Part shown: piece after piece, positions 10,201-17,012 of the stretch | How the letters are laid out: the number at the start of each line of letters is the position of its first letter | Position numbering within the stretch: the first letter of the stretch is position 1 | Assembly (NCBI GenBank): GCA_964548955.1 | Contig: CAZJTP010000002.1 | Location: forward strand, 4,479 to 68,478 | Source: GCA-020344555 sp964548955 | GTDB taxonomy: Bacteria; Planctomycetota; Phycisphaerae; UBA1845 | Length of the DNA: 64,000 nt | Direction: 5' to 3' | Notes under the pieces: generated by a model | What the model was told of the DNA's origin: nothing | Databases searched by the model: none | Seen by the model: only the letters and a program-made list of their open reading frames with translations | Made by a program: the position numbers and the translations under genes

Positions 10201-10414
10201 CGCCAGACGCCGTTTCGATGTCGGGGATGCGCAGGCGGCCACGACCGCGGGCGATTTACACGATGCTCTCGGCGGTGCCAAGGCCGCCCGACTGCAACCC
10301 AAACCTGGAGAGCAGCCGGCAGCGGACCGGGAGACGGACGAGGAACAAACGACGACATCGCGGCTTCTGCGCGCCAAGAAACGCGCCGAACGCGAGCAGG
10401 AAGACAAACAATGA
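7238..10414 (+). CDS. Large membrane protein with two vWA domains and a GATase-like domain
   Basis: A 1058-residue protein starting at the ATG overlapping the NHL stop. Two N-terminal helices (about 10-70) precede a first vWA domain with an intact MIDAS (MDRSHS, D-x-S-x-S; later LMSDGND). Residues about 305-420 resemble a class I glutamine-amidotransferase fold (LLISADPRFDLPLYDAL, LIMLGGDEGFGAGGW). A second vWA domain follows (about 425-590), whose MIDAS is altered (LIMHSCE) although IMSDGDAQG is kept. A beta-rich part, two or three more helices (about 880-970) and a charged tail end the protein. Such proteins act with MoxR ATPases in metal- or envelope-linked assembly. The client is unknown. 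Confidence 0.85.
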   Translation: MTIVAIVLPFDFDQPAWLWLCLLVPVLVFASLRSLAGLDPVRRVLALVVRSLLVILIACCLARIERVQRNDDLTVIFLMDRSHSVEAMQEYQEEYIRQVSDGLPPDDRVGVIDFARDAHLEQLPMRGGYFVPPGRLPIMPNMDRTNVASALRLAMAMFPHDTAKRIVLMSDGNDNMGDLLTEARRAKADGVPVDVVPLWYTRPNEVYFDRMIAPTHAEPGEQVPIRMILHTDKRVSGTISIYQNGRLVDLPEEHAQIDLKRGNNTFFIKLPVHGAGAHTFEAVFRPDDDSMDATALNNTATAFSFVSGKSRALLISADPRFDLPLYDALRSENVNVDMKSTSQLGEFGLLQMMTYSTIILANIPAATFTDQQQRELATYVKDMGSGLIMLGGDEGFGAGGWIGSPIEEVMPVSFEIKHKRVIPRGALVLIMHSCEIPRGNYWGKEMAKKSVDTISSKDYIGVLAYTYSPGGENWEVPLDLNSNKAAVKARIERMQIGDMPDFGQTMQMAYEELTTGRGRDAAQKHVIIMSDGDAQGPSRRLLANYKSAKITVSTIAIGWGAHVMERTMRMIATATGGKYYAARNPRMLPQIFVKESKVVRRPLIIEERIKPQILHAQSDLLIGVDPTELLPPLEGMVLTSPKESPNVIVPIVRVTNDGEDPLLAHWQYELGKTVAFTSGYWTVWGESWMQWPKFAKLWAQIVRWTMRQDTPANFDTYTKVEGNRGRIVVDALDKDASYLNLLQLRANVIGPDKTAIPVQFTQTGPGHYEAEFPIEQAGQYLANAHIYSADGRSLGTIRTGLSAPFSPEYRDLEPNETILRQVADITGGRWLDVEPEDADIFSHDLPPTEAKRSAWEWVVAWLLLPVFLLDVAVRRLASWLALSIVVEVLILVVLLFGLDMRVAPWWGILGVFLLAELIGWTIRFRYIGPLFDFMTHTVTVLGQTGDRSAAALEKLKSTRERVRDSLKTDLEEAEKRLEDEPTPLTRTTARRRFDVGDAQAATTAGDLHDALGGAKAARLQPKPGEQPAADRETDEEQTTTSRLLRAKKRAEREQEDKQ

Positions 10415-10424
10415 ATTGTATGGA

Positions 10425-10452
10425 CGAGCCGCGGGCTCAAAACCCGCGCGGA
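10425..10452. repeat. Family A palindromic repeat
   Basis: Reads GCCGCGGGCTCAAAACCCGC. It is paired, in opposite orientation, with the copy at 10491-10519, so the two could fold into one long cruciform between the vWA gene and moxR. Confidence 0.8.
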
Positions 10453-10490
10453 CCTTTGACGAACGAATCAGAGTCATCGACACTCGATTC

Positions 10491-10519
10491 TCCGCGCAGA
10501 CTTCAAGTCTGCGGCTCGC
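10491..10519. repeat. Family A palindromic repeat
   Basis: Inverted relative to 10425-10452 (CCGCGCAGACTTCAAGTCTG). It lies 53 bases before the moxR start, in its leader. Confidence 0.8.
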
Positions 10520-10571
10520 TGAGGCGAAACCGGTAAGACTGAGTCGAGTGTCTAACTGTCAGGAGCGGCTT

Positions 10572-11591
10572 ATGACTTCGCAGATTGATCCCGCTGTGGA
10601 AAAGGCGACGAAGGAGTTTCGCAGCAAGTTTCAGGCTGTTCAAAAGGAGATCGGCAAGGCCATCGTCGGTCATAAGGAGATCGTCGAAGGGGTTTTGACG
10701 GCTTTATTCGTCGGGGGACACGTGCTGATAGAGGGCGTACCGGGTCTGGGGAAGACGTACCTTATTCGCACGCTCGCTCAGGCCGTGGATTTGAAGTTCT
10801 CGCGGATTCAATTCACGCCCGATCTGATGCCGGCGGACATCATTGGAACGACGATCATCTCGGAGGACCCCGCCTCGGGGAAGCGGACGTTTGAATTTCA
10901 AAAAGGCCCGCTATTCGCCCAGATCGTCCTGGCCGACGAGATCAACCGCGCAACGCCCAAGACGCAGTCGGCGCTTCTGGAGGCGATGCAGGAGCACACG
11001 GTGACGGTAGGTGGCACACGCAATCAGCTCGAGGAACCGTTCTTCGTCTTGGCGACGCAGAATCCGATCGAACAAGAGGGCACGTATCCGCTTCCCGAGG
11101 CCCAGCTCGACCGGTTTCTGTTCAAGCTCCTCGTGAGCTACTCGAACAAGGACGAACTCAAGACCATCGTGGACCGCACGACGACCGCATACCGTCCGGA
11201 CATTAAGAAGGTCATGAGCGGTCAAGAGATCATCGGGGCGCAGAACCTTGTGCGCCGGATCGTGATGGCTCCGCACGTCCAGGAGTATGCGATTCGCCTG
11301 GCAATGGCGTCGCACCCCGGCGGGCAATTCGCCGTGGAGGCGACCAACAAGTACGTGCGGTGGGGCGCAAGCCCGCGGGCCGTCCAGACGCTCACGCTGG
11401 GCGCCAAGCTCCGCGCCATGCTCGACGGGAGGTTCAACGCCAGCTTCAGTGACGTTCAAAAGGTGTATCTGCCGGCCATGCGACACCGCGTCCTGCTCAA
11501 CTTCGAGGGCGAGGCGGAAGGGGTCAGCACCGACGACGTGCTAAAGGGGATACTCGACAAAACCCCGACAATGGCGGAGGCGGCAGCGTGA
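10572..11591 (+). CDS. MoxR-family AAA+ ATPase
   Basis: A 339-residue AAA+ ATPase. Walker A is GVPGLGKTYL (about residue 55), Walker B is IVLADEINR, and the MoxR signature ATQNPIEQEGTYPLPEAQLD and a C-terminal lid domain are present. The start is ATG 10572 with AGGAGCGGCTT in front; the open frame continues back to 10218 but only through repeats and the previous gene's end. MoxR ATPases work with vWA proteins as chaperones or activators, using ATP to remodel or load cofactors. Partners here are the vWA genes on both sides. The DUF58 gene that normally follows directly is separated by about 1.9 kb of RAYT and REP material. Confidence 0.93.
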   Translation: MTSQIDPAVEKATKEFRSKFQAVQKEIGKAIVGHKEIVEGVLTALFVGGHVLIEGVPGLGKTYLIRTLAQAVDLKFSRIQFTPDLMPADIIGTTIISEDPASGKRTFEFQKGPLFAQIVLADEINRATPKTQSALLEAMQEHTVTVGGTRNQLEEPFFVLATQNPIEQEGTYPLPEAQLDRFLFKLLVSYSNKDELKTIVDRTTTAYRPDIKKVMSGQEIIGAQNLVRRIVMAPHVQEYAIRLAMASHPGGQFAVEATNKYVRWGASPRAVQTLTLGAKLRAMLDGRFNASFSDVQKVYLPAMRHRVLLNFEGEAEGVSTDDVLKGILDKTPTMAEAAA

Positions 11592-11670
11592 CGGAATTGC
11601 GGATTGCGGATTGTCGATTGACGATTGGAGATTGAGTAACCAATGCACCTATAGCGATTGTCGTTTTTGT

Positions 11671-11696
11671 GTAGCGGCCGGCGTCCCCGCCGGCCG
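11671..11696. repeat. Family B REP upstream of the RAYT gene
   Basis: Palindrome CGGCCGGCGTCCCCGCCGGC flanking the transposase gene, 20 bases before its ATG. The 23 bases after it resemble the same position in the 152-bp units at 12394 and 13336. Confidence 0.85.
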
Positions 11697-11715
11697 AGTG
11701 GGATTAGCATTACTG

Positions 11716-12207
11716 ATGCAGCAACACGGACCAGCCCAACCGTACAAGACCTTTGGAGCCAGCCGGGCCGTCCGCCACCCGCAGACGGATTATGCCACCG
11801 ACCTCGATATCCACCTGATCATCGCGGCGCGGAGCGGAAAACCTTTTGGGGACGCGGAGTTGGCTTGCCAGGTTTGCCGCAGCGTGGAGGTCGTCTGCAA
11901 GCAACTGGGATACCAGTTGTATGGCTACTGCCTGATGCCGGACCATCTTCACGCCCTGCTGTCACCGGGAACCTCCGGTATCGAGTTGAAGACTTGGCTG
12001 CAGCGGTTCAAGAGCTTCACCGGGCACTGGGCGAAGCACCATCGTGGGATCGACGGATTGTGGCAGCGCTCGTGCTACGACCACATTTGCCGTGAAGGCG
12101 AAACGGCCGGGCGCGTACTCAGGTACATCATGGACAACCCTGTGAAGGACGGCTTGGCGGAGGATTGGCAGGCGTGGCCGTGGTCCAAGGCGTTTGTCGA
12201 AATATAG
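11716..12207 (+). CDS. REP-associated tyrosine transposase (RAYT, Y1 HUH family)
   Basis: A 163-residue Y1 transposase. The HUH metal motif is in YCLMPDHLHALLSP, and the catalytic Tyr is probably in QRSCYDHICR, followed by the family tail YIMDNPVKDGLAEDWQAWPWS. The size fits RAYT domesticated transposases, which nick and join single-stranded REP hairpins. The ATG at 11716 begins MQQHGPAQPYKTFG; the open frame extends upstream through the REP but is not conserved. REPs lie on both sides (11671-11696 and 12221-12255), as expected for this family. The last codons are included in the 55-base sequence repeated across the assembly gap. It sits inside a cluster whose genes are usually adjacent, so it probably arrived by insertion. 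Confidence 0.92.
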   Translation: MQQHGPAQPYKTFGASRAVRHPQTDYATDLDIHLIIAARSGKPFGDAELACQVCRSVEVVCKQLGYQLYGYCLMPDHLHALLSPGTSGIELKTWLQRFKSFTGHWAKHHRGIDGLWQRSCYDHICREGETAGRVLRYIMDNPVKDGLAEDWQAWPWSKAFVEI

Positions 12208-12255
12208 ACCGTGTACAGTGTAGCCCCGGCGCACCGGGGGCGTCCCCGCCGGCCG
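12201..12255. repeat. 55-base sequence duplicated across the gap (left copy), including a REP
   Basis: These 55 bases, from the last codons of the RAYT gene through a family B REP, are repeated exactly at 12356-12410 on the other side of the N run. This looks like overlapping contig ends. Confidence 0.9.
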
Positions 12256-12355
12256 NNNNNNNNNNNNNNNNNNNNNNNNNNNNNNNNNNNNNNNNNNNNN
12301 NNNNNNNNNNNNNNNNNNNNNNNNNNNNNNNNNNNNNNNNNNNNNNNNNNNNNNN
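12256..12355. other. Assembly gap of 100 N
   Basis: Exactly 100 undetermined bases, a conventional scaffolding filler. With identical 55-base flanks, the true gap may be zero or even negative, or may hold further REP copies that collapsed during assembly. Confidence 0.97.
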
Positions 12356-12410
12356 AATATAGACCGTGTACAGTGTAGCCCCGGCGCACCGGGGGCGTCC
12401 CCGCCGGCCG
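12356..12410. repeat. 55-base sequence duplicated across the gap (right copy)
   Basis: Identical to 12201-12255. Its last 17 bases are also the first 17 bases of the 152-bp unit beginning at 12394. Confidence 0.9.
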
Positions 12411-12545
12411 ATCGGGATTGCAGATGACGATGCAAGAACACGAGGCAGTGCGAATGTACACGACCTGTGGTATCCGGCCAGCGGGGACACCGTACCGACA
12501 GGCAAGGTCCCGGATGAAACGGCCGGCGGGGACGCCGGCCGCTAC
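12394..12545. mobile_element. 152-bp REP doublet (REPIN/MITE-like), copy 1
   Basis: Bounded by perfect 17-base inverted termini (GGCGTCCCCGCCGGCCG and its complement). It is identical over 152 bases to 13336-13487. After the left terminus it carries the same spacing of 16 bases from GGGATT to an ATG as the RAYT element, and the following codons (MQEH....MYTTCG) resemble the RAYT start (MQQH....PYKTFG). It therefore looks like a shortened, non-autonomous derivative of the transposase element. Confidence 0.85.
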
Positions 12546-12566
12546 TGAACCGATCCTGGAGATTGA

Positions 12567-13289
12567 ATGATGAGAAGAATAATTCTAATCGCCATGCTCA
12601 TGCTCCTCGGATATCAAGACAAGGCCGAAGCTCAATGCGAACAAGGGCCACGTCAGATCACTGTCCACGGACAAGGTGAGATTCTTGTAGCCCCCGACGA
12701 AGCCGTCATCGAGCTTGGCGTCCAATCGATCGACGCTGATCTCGAAGCGCTAAGGGCCAAGAATAGTGAGATCGTACGGGGTGCCATTCAACGTATCAAG
12801 GAACTCGGTGTGGATCTTCCGGACATGCAGACCGGGCGTATTGAGCTCGACCCAATCCAGCAAGACAGACACAAGCCTGCGGAAGTTGCTGTTTACGAGT
12901 GCCATACTAGGATTGTTGTAAGACTGCGAGACTTATCCAAATTCGAGCTGGTGCTTGCAACGGCGCTAAAGAACGGTGTGAACCGTTTGCATGGAACGCA
13001 TCTGACCACGTCCGAGCAAGAAAAACACTGCGACAAGGCTCTCTTGTTAGCTCTAAAAGCCGCCAAGGCAAAGGCAACTAAGATGTCTGCTGAGCTGGGA
13101 CAGTCCATCGGACAACCGCTATCCGTAACGGAAGAACATTCCGGACCGAAATGGTCGTATGGCAGATCTTTGTTCTCGGTGTTTAGCGGATCTGCGAGTG
13201 GAAGTGAACTCGAAGGCTTTGCGCCAGGCCAAATCCTGATCAGCGCCAGGGTGTTGGTGAGCTTTGAACTCCAGGACTCGGACGACTGA
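12567..13289 (+). CDS. SIMPL (DUF541) domain periplasmic protein
   Basis: A 240-residue protein with a signal peptide (MMRRIILIAMLMLLGYQDKAEA) and a SIMPL/DUF541 domain over about residues 30-235. The family start is seen in ITVHGQGEILVAPDEAVIELGV, followed by the Y-x-x-x-x-x-I-x-V-R-L-x-D strand. The family includes periplasmic proteins of uncertain function, some linked to oxidative stress. By eye its base composition is less GC-rich than its neighbours. Identical 152-bp REP doublets lie 21 bases before and 46 bases after it, so it may be a captured cassette. An alternative ATG is one codon downstream. Confidence 0.85.
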   Translation: MMRRIILIAMLMLLGYQDKAEAQCEQGPRQITVHGQGEILVAPDEAVIELGVQSIDADLEALRAKNSEIVRGAIQRIKELGVDLPDMQTGRIELDPIQQDRHKPAEVAVYECHTRIVVRLRDLSKFELVLATALKNGVNRLHGTHLTTSEQEKHCDKALLLALKAAKAKATKMSAELGQSIGQPLSVTEEHSGPKWSYGRSLFSVFSGSASGSELEGFAPGQILISARVLVSFELQDSDD

Positions 13290-13335
13290 AATGGCACATT
13301 GGCCCTGAAATCGACGGTGGCGATGCGTAGCGGCC

Positions 13336-13487
13336 GGCGTCCCCGCCGGCCGATCGGGATTGCAGATGACGATGCAAGAACACGAGGCAGTGCGAATGTA
13401 CACGACCTGTGGTATCCGGCCAGCGGGGACACCGTACCGACAGGCAAGGTCCCGGATGAAACGGCCGGCGGGGACGCCGGCCGCTAC
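13336..13487. mobile_element. 152-bp REP doublet (REPIN/MITE-like), copy 2
   Basis: Identical in sequence and orientation to 12394-12545. Together the two copies bracket the SIMPL gene as direct repeats. The left REP here is complete (from about 13325). Confidence 0.88.
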
Positions 13488-13537
13488 ACCAATCGGCAAC
13501 CGCAAATCGGCAACTGAATGTGGAGTGACATTGCATC

Positions 13538-14440
13538 GTGACGATTTTGGATCACAAAAAGGCCGATGAGCTGCTCGATCCGGAGTTCATGAACAGGCTC
13601 GATCAGCTTGCGCTTGTCAGCCGGAAGATCTTCGCGGGGAAGTTGCGCGGTGAGCGCCTGACCAAACGGCGGGGCGAATCGGTCGAGTTCGCGGACTACC
13701 GCAACTACGTCGTCGGCGACGATCTGCGGTTTCTCGACTGGAACATCTACGCCCGGCTCAATCAGCTTTTCCTCAAGCTGTTCCTGCAGGAGGAGGACAT
13801 GCACGTCAGCGTGCTGCTCGACATGTCCAAAAGCATGGACTGGGGCGAGCCGAACAAATGGCTCTACATCCGGCGAATCGCCGCAGCCATCGCTTACATC
13901 GGGCTGATCAACTTCGACCGGGTCAGCCTGTACGCATACTCCAACGGCCTGCAGTCGGAACTGACCGGCGTGCGCGGCCGCCGGCTGATGTTCAAGGTGA
14001 TTGAGCTGCTGGCGAATCTTGATTGTGATGGTCCCAGCAACCTCCCGGCCTGTGCGAAACAGTTTGCGATTCGGCATCCACAGCCCGGCATCGTGCTGAT
14101 CTTGAGCGACTTTTTCGAAAAGGCCGGCTACGAGGACGGCCTGCGGTATCTGCTGGGGCGAAACTACGACCTGTACGCCGTGCAGATTCTCAGCCCCGAG
14201 GAGATCGACCCGAGGATCGTCGGCGATTTACGACTGACCGACGTCGAAGATGACGACGTAGCTGAAGTCACGATCAGCCGGGCGCTGATCAACCGGTACA
14301 AGCAGAATCTACAGGCCTATTGTGAACAGCTTCGTGAATACTGCACGCGGCGGGGGATCACGTACATGTTCACCAGTACGGAGGTGCCGTTTGACCAGAT
14401 CGTGCTGTCCTACTTCCGTCAGCGGGGATTGTTGAAATGA
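13538..14440 (+). CDS. DUF58-domain protein
   Basis: A 300-residue DUF58 protein starting with GTG. The signature RGESVEFADYRNYVVGDDLR then FLDWNIYARL is present at about residues 45-70, followed by a vWA-like fold with D-x-S-x-S in LLDMSKSMDWG. DUF58 proteins are encoded next to MoxR and vWA/BatA genes and are thought to link the ATPase to its client. Here moxR lies upstream, with the RAYT/SIMPL insertion between, and the BatA gene follows after a repeat-rich spacer. It lacks membrane helices, so it is probably cytoplasmic. Confidence 0.92.
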   Translation: MTILDHKKADELLDPEFMNRLDQLALVSRKIFAGKLRGERLTKRRGESVEFADYRNYVVGDDLRFLDWNIYARLNQLFLKLFLQEEDMHVSVLLDMSKSMDWGEPNKWLYIRRIAAAIAYIGLINFDRVSLYAYSNGLQSELTGVRGRRLMFKVIELLANLDCDGPSNLPACAKQFAIRHPQPGIVLILSDFFEKAGYEDGLRYLLGRNYDLYAVQILSPEEIDPRIVGDLRLTDVEDDDVAEVTISRALINRYKQNLQAYCEQLREYCTRRGITYMFTSTEVPFDQIVLSYFRQRGLLK

Positions 14441-14729
14441 CAGCAGGCGCGGCTTCGAAGCATCTAAATGGGCATGCGCGATCAGGCGCCACGAGTGTGC
14501 CATGGGCAAGCGCAGCTTGCCCGTGTGGTTCGGAATCCCGAGCACGGGCAAACAAGTTTGCCCATGCCACCCCGGCAACGTGGCGCGTACTCGCGCACAG
14601 TCGTTTAGCGTTCCTGCATGGCGTGCGCCATGGTCAGGCGCAACGCGACTGCGCCGGGAGTCGGTCACCGCACTACGTCCGCCGGTCGGATTGCCGCACG
14701 GCACGTTTACGCGGATGGGGACAGCGCCG
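14441..14729. repeat. Repeat-rich spacer with family E palindromes (14498-14571)
   Basis: Contains CCATGGGCAAGCGCAGCTTG and GGGCAAACAAGTTTGCCCAT, both near-palindromes that recur at 63748-63837. Further imperfect inverted repeats follow (around 14610-14650). The upstream-extended open frame of the next gene through this stretch is not believed. Confidence 0.75.
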
Positions 14730-16754
14730 GTGAGCTTCCTGAACCCTATAGCGATCGCCATTGCCGCCGGACTGACCATCCCGCCGCTGGTCGCGCTCTA
14801 CTTCCTCAAGCTCAAGCGGACCGTACGATTGGTTCCGTCGACACTGCTGTGGAAACGTTCCGTCGAGGACCTGCAGGTCAACTCCCCCTTTCAGCGGTTG
14901 CGACGCAGTCTTCTTCTGCTGCTACAACTGCTCGTTTTGATCGTCGCAGCCGTGGCGTTGGGCAAGCCGATGTTCCAAACAGCCCGAACCCATGAGGGCA
15001 CGATAATCATTCTGATCGACCAATCAGCGTCGATGGGAGTCATCGAGGCCGACGGGAAAACCCGGCTGGATATCGCGAAGGAACAGGCCAAGCTGCGCGT
15101 GGACAACATGGATGACGACGCGCGGGCGATGGTGATCGCGTTTTGCGATCGTGCCACAATAGTGTCATCGTTCGATACCGACAGGCACGCCCTGAAACGG
15201 AAGATCGACGACATCGAGCAGACGCAGAGCCGCTCGTCGCTGACCGAGGCGATCAGCCTGGCCGAGGCATACACCCAGAACATCACGATCGGGACGGAAG
15301 AGGCCGGTAGCGACATCGCCCCGGAGTCAGCCGCCCCACCCGCCGGCGTGTTCCTGTTTACGGACGGGCGGATTGAGGATGCCGACCGCGTGGCATTGCA
15401 GCGATTCGACGTAGACAGCTTTCAGATGGTCCCCGTCGGCTCGCGAGGCGACAACGTGGGCATAGTGGCCATGGACGCCCGGCGAAACTACGAGCAGCCC
15501 GAGGTGCTCGAGGTATCGGCCACCATTGAGAACTTCGGACCTGAGCCCGTCACGTTGGATGCGGTGCTGTACGTTGACGACCGGAACGTGGACGTCCAGA
15601 CCGTTCGACTTGAAGCGCCGGACGTACCTGGGCCTGGATCGGAAGGCGCATCAGATGATCCGGCGGTCGGATGCGTGCGCGTCATAGCGTTCGATGAGAT
15701 CGAATTCGGAGGCGGCGGAGTGGTCGAGGTTGCGCTGCGCGCAGACGACGCCCTGTCGGCCGACAACCACGCCTGGACGATCATCGAGGAGCCGCGCCAC
15801 CTGCGTGTCCTGCTGGTGACCGACGGGAACCTCTTTTTGGTGAATGTTCTTTCGACGCTGCCGCTCGACCTCGTCAACATGACGTGCACCGACTACGAAA
15901 ACTCCGACAACAAAGTCCTGATGGACGGCGAACGAAGCGCGTTCGACGTGGTCATCATGGATCGGCACTCGACCGACCGCCTGCCGCAGGGCAACTATTT
16001 CTTCTTTGGGGCGTTGCCGCGGATCGAAGGCGTGGCGGCCGGTGACGTGATCGACGACCAGATCATTTTCAGTTGGGACGAGACGCACCCGATTCTGCGT
16101 CATGTATCCGTCGACACGCTGGACGTGTACGAGTGGTACGATCTGAAGCTGCCGCCCGAGGCGGTGTCGCTGATCGACGGCGAGACGTCGCCGGTTCTCG
16201 CGTATCTGACGCGCGACGCGAGCCAGTTTCTCATCAGCGCCTTTAGTCTGATCAGCGAGGATGAGTTCGGCGCCTTGTTAATGAACACGTACTGGGTGAC
16301 CAGCGTCGACTTCGTCGTGTTCATGCAGAATGCGGTTCAATACCTCGCAGCCAACATCGCGACGACTGGAAGAAAAAGCATGTTGCCCGGTGAACCCATA
16401 ACGGCCCCGATCCCCCGACAAACAAGCAACGTGCGGATCACAAGGCCTGACGGCACCGAGGATCGGGTCCTCTCGACCGGGTATCAGAGTATTCATTACG
16501 CCCGGACGCGGCAGGTGGGGGCGTATCGCGTGCATCCCGGTGTTGTCGGTGACGACGTCTTCGCCGTCAACCTGTTTAATGCGGTGGAGAGCCGGGTCGA
16601 ACCGGTCTCAATGCTTACTATCGGAGCGGACGCCGTCGAAGCCCAGATGATCAGCGCCGAGGTGAATGAGCCCGCGTGGCCTTATCTGCTGTTGGCGGCT
16701 TTAGTGTTGCTGCTAATAGAGTGGGTAGTCTACAATCGTCGCGTGTTTATTTGA
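14730..16754 (+). CDS. BatA-type vWA membrane protein
   Basis: A 674-residue protein. The N-terminal BatA segment (SFLNPIAIAIAAGLTIPPLV, then LKLKR and LLLLLQLLVLIVAAVALGKP) forms two helices. A vWA domain with intact MIDAS follows (LIDQSASMG; later FLFTDGR), then a beta-rich and GATase-like middle, and a final helix near residues 650-670. The start is probably GTG 14730, because BatA proteins begin M-x-F-L-x-P. ATG 14715 is an alternative, and the open frame back to 14502 is only repeats. It would be the membrane vWA partner of the MoxR ATPase, with the DUF58 protein upstream. Confidence 0.9.
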   Translation: MSFLNPIAIAIAAGLTIPPLVALYFLKLKRTVRLVPSTLLWKRSVEDLQVNSPFQRLRRSLLLLLQLLVLIVAAVALGKPMFQTARTHEGTIIILIDQSASMGVIEADGKTRLDIAKEQAKLRVDNMDDDARAMVIAFCDRATIVSSFDTDRHALKRKIDDIEQTQSRSSLTEAISLAEAYTQNITIGTEEAGSDIAPESAAPPAGVFLFTDGRIEDADRVALQRFDVDSFQMVPVGSRGDNVGIVAMDARRNYEQPEVLEVSATIENFGPEPVTLDAVLYVDDRNVDVQTVRLEAPDVPGPGSEGASDDPAVGCVRVIAFDEIEFGGGGVVEVALRADDALSADNHAWTIIEEPRHLRVLLVTDGNLFLVNVLSTLPLDLVNMTCTDYENSDNKVLMDGERSAFDVVIMDRHSTDRLPQGNYFFFGALPRIEGVAAGDVIDDQIIFSWDETHPILRHVSVDTLDVYEWYDLKLPPEAVSLIDGETSPVLAYLTRDASQFLISAFSLISEDEFGALLMNTYWVTSVDFVVFMQNAVQYLAANIATTGRKSMLPGEPITAPIPRQTSNVRITRPDGTEDRVLSTGYQSIHYARTRQVGAYRVHPGVVGDDVFAVNLFNAVESRVEPVSMLTIGADAVEAQMISAEVNEPAWPYLLLAALVLLLIEWVVYNRRVFI

Positions 16755-16800
16755 GGTTGGCATGGATACGACCGTATGCGATCTTGCAGCACGATCGCTG

Positions 16801-16855
16801 TGCCGAGAATCCTTTCTCAGCACCTGCCATAGAACAGAGAAGGGATTCTCGGTCC
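16801..16855. repeat. Family C inverted pair
   Basis: CCGAGAATCCTTTCTCAGCA is followed by its inverted partner GAGAAGGGATTCTCGGTCC. The same arrangement occurs at 18311-18377, and single copies lie at 34427, 62503 and 62620. Confidence 0.8.
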
Positions 16856-16878
16856 AGCGCCTTTGAGGCCGCGCGGAC

Positions 16879-16907
16879 GTCCGCGCAGGCTTTGAGCCCG
16901 CGGCTCG
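16879..16907. repeat. Family A palindromic repeat
   Basis: GCGCAGGCTTTGAGCCCGCG between the BatA and oxidoreductase genes. Confidence 0.8.
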
Positions 16908-17012
16908 CGAAGATCGTTTCGTTTCAAAGGCAATGTGTCGACGGTCTCGTGCACTTACTCGGGCATCATTGAAGGCGCCAACGGTAAAGGCGCTGCCGGC
17001 GTGGAGTAACTC

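Larger units (their letters stand above)
16755..17012. other. Spacer with family C and family A repeats
   Basis: About 258 bases without a gene. It holds a family C pair (16801-16855) and a family A copy (16879-16907). Confidence 0.6.

Noticed and set aside
10218..10571. Extended N-terminus of MoxR
   Set aside because: It overlaps the 3' end of the vWA gene in another frame and contains family A repeats; a good ribosome-binding site precedes ATG 10572.
13360..13569. 69-codon frame in the REP doublet as a small protein gene
   Set aside because: The frame is produced by the palindromic repeats; it is informative only as a relic of the RAYT start.
14502..14729. Extended N-terminus of the BatA-type protein
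   Set aside because: This stretch is made of family E palindromes and other inverted repeats and has no similarity to the family, which starts near SFLNP.
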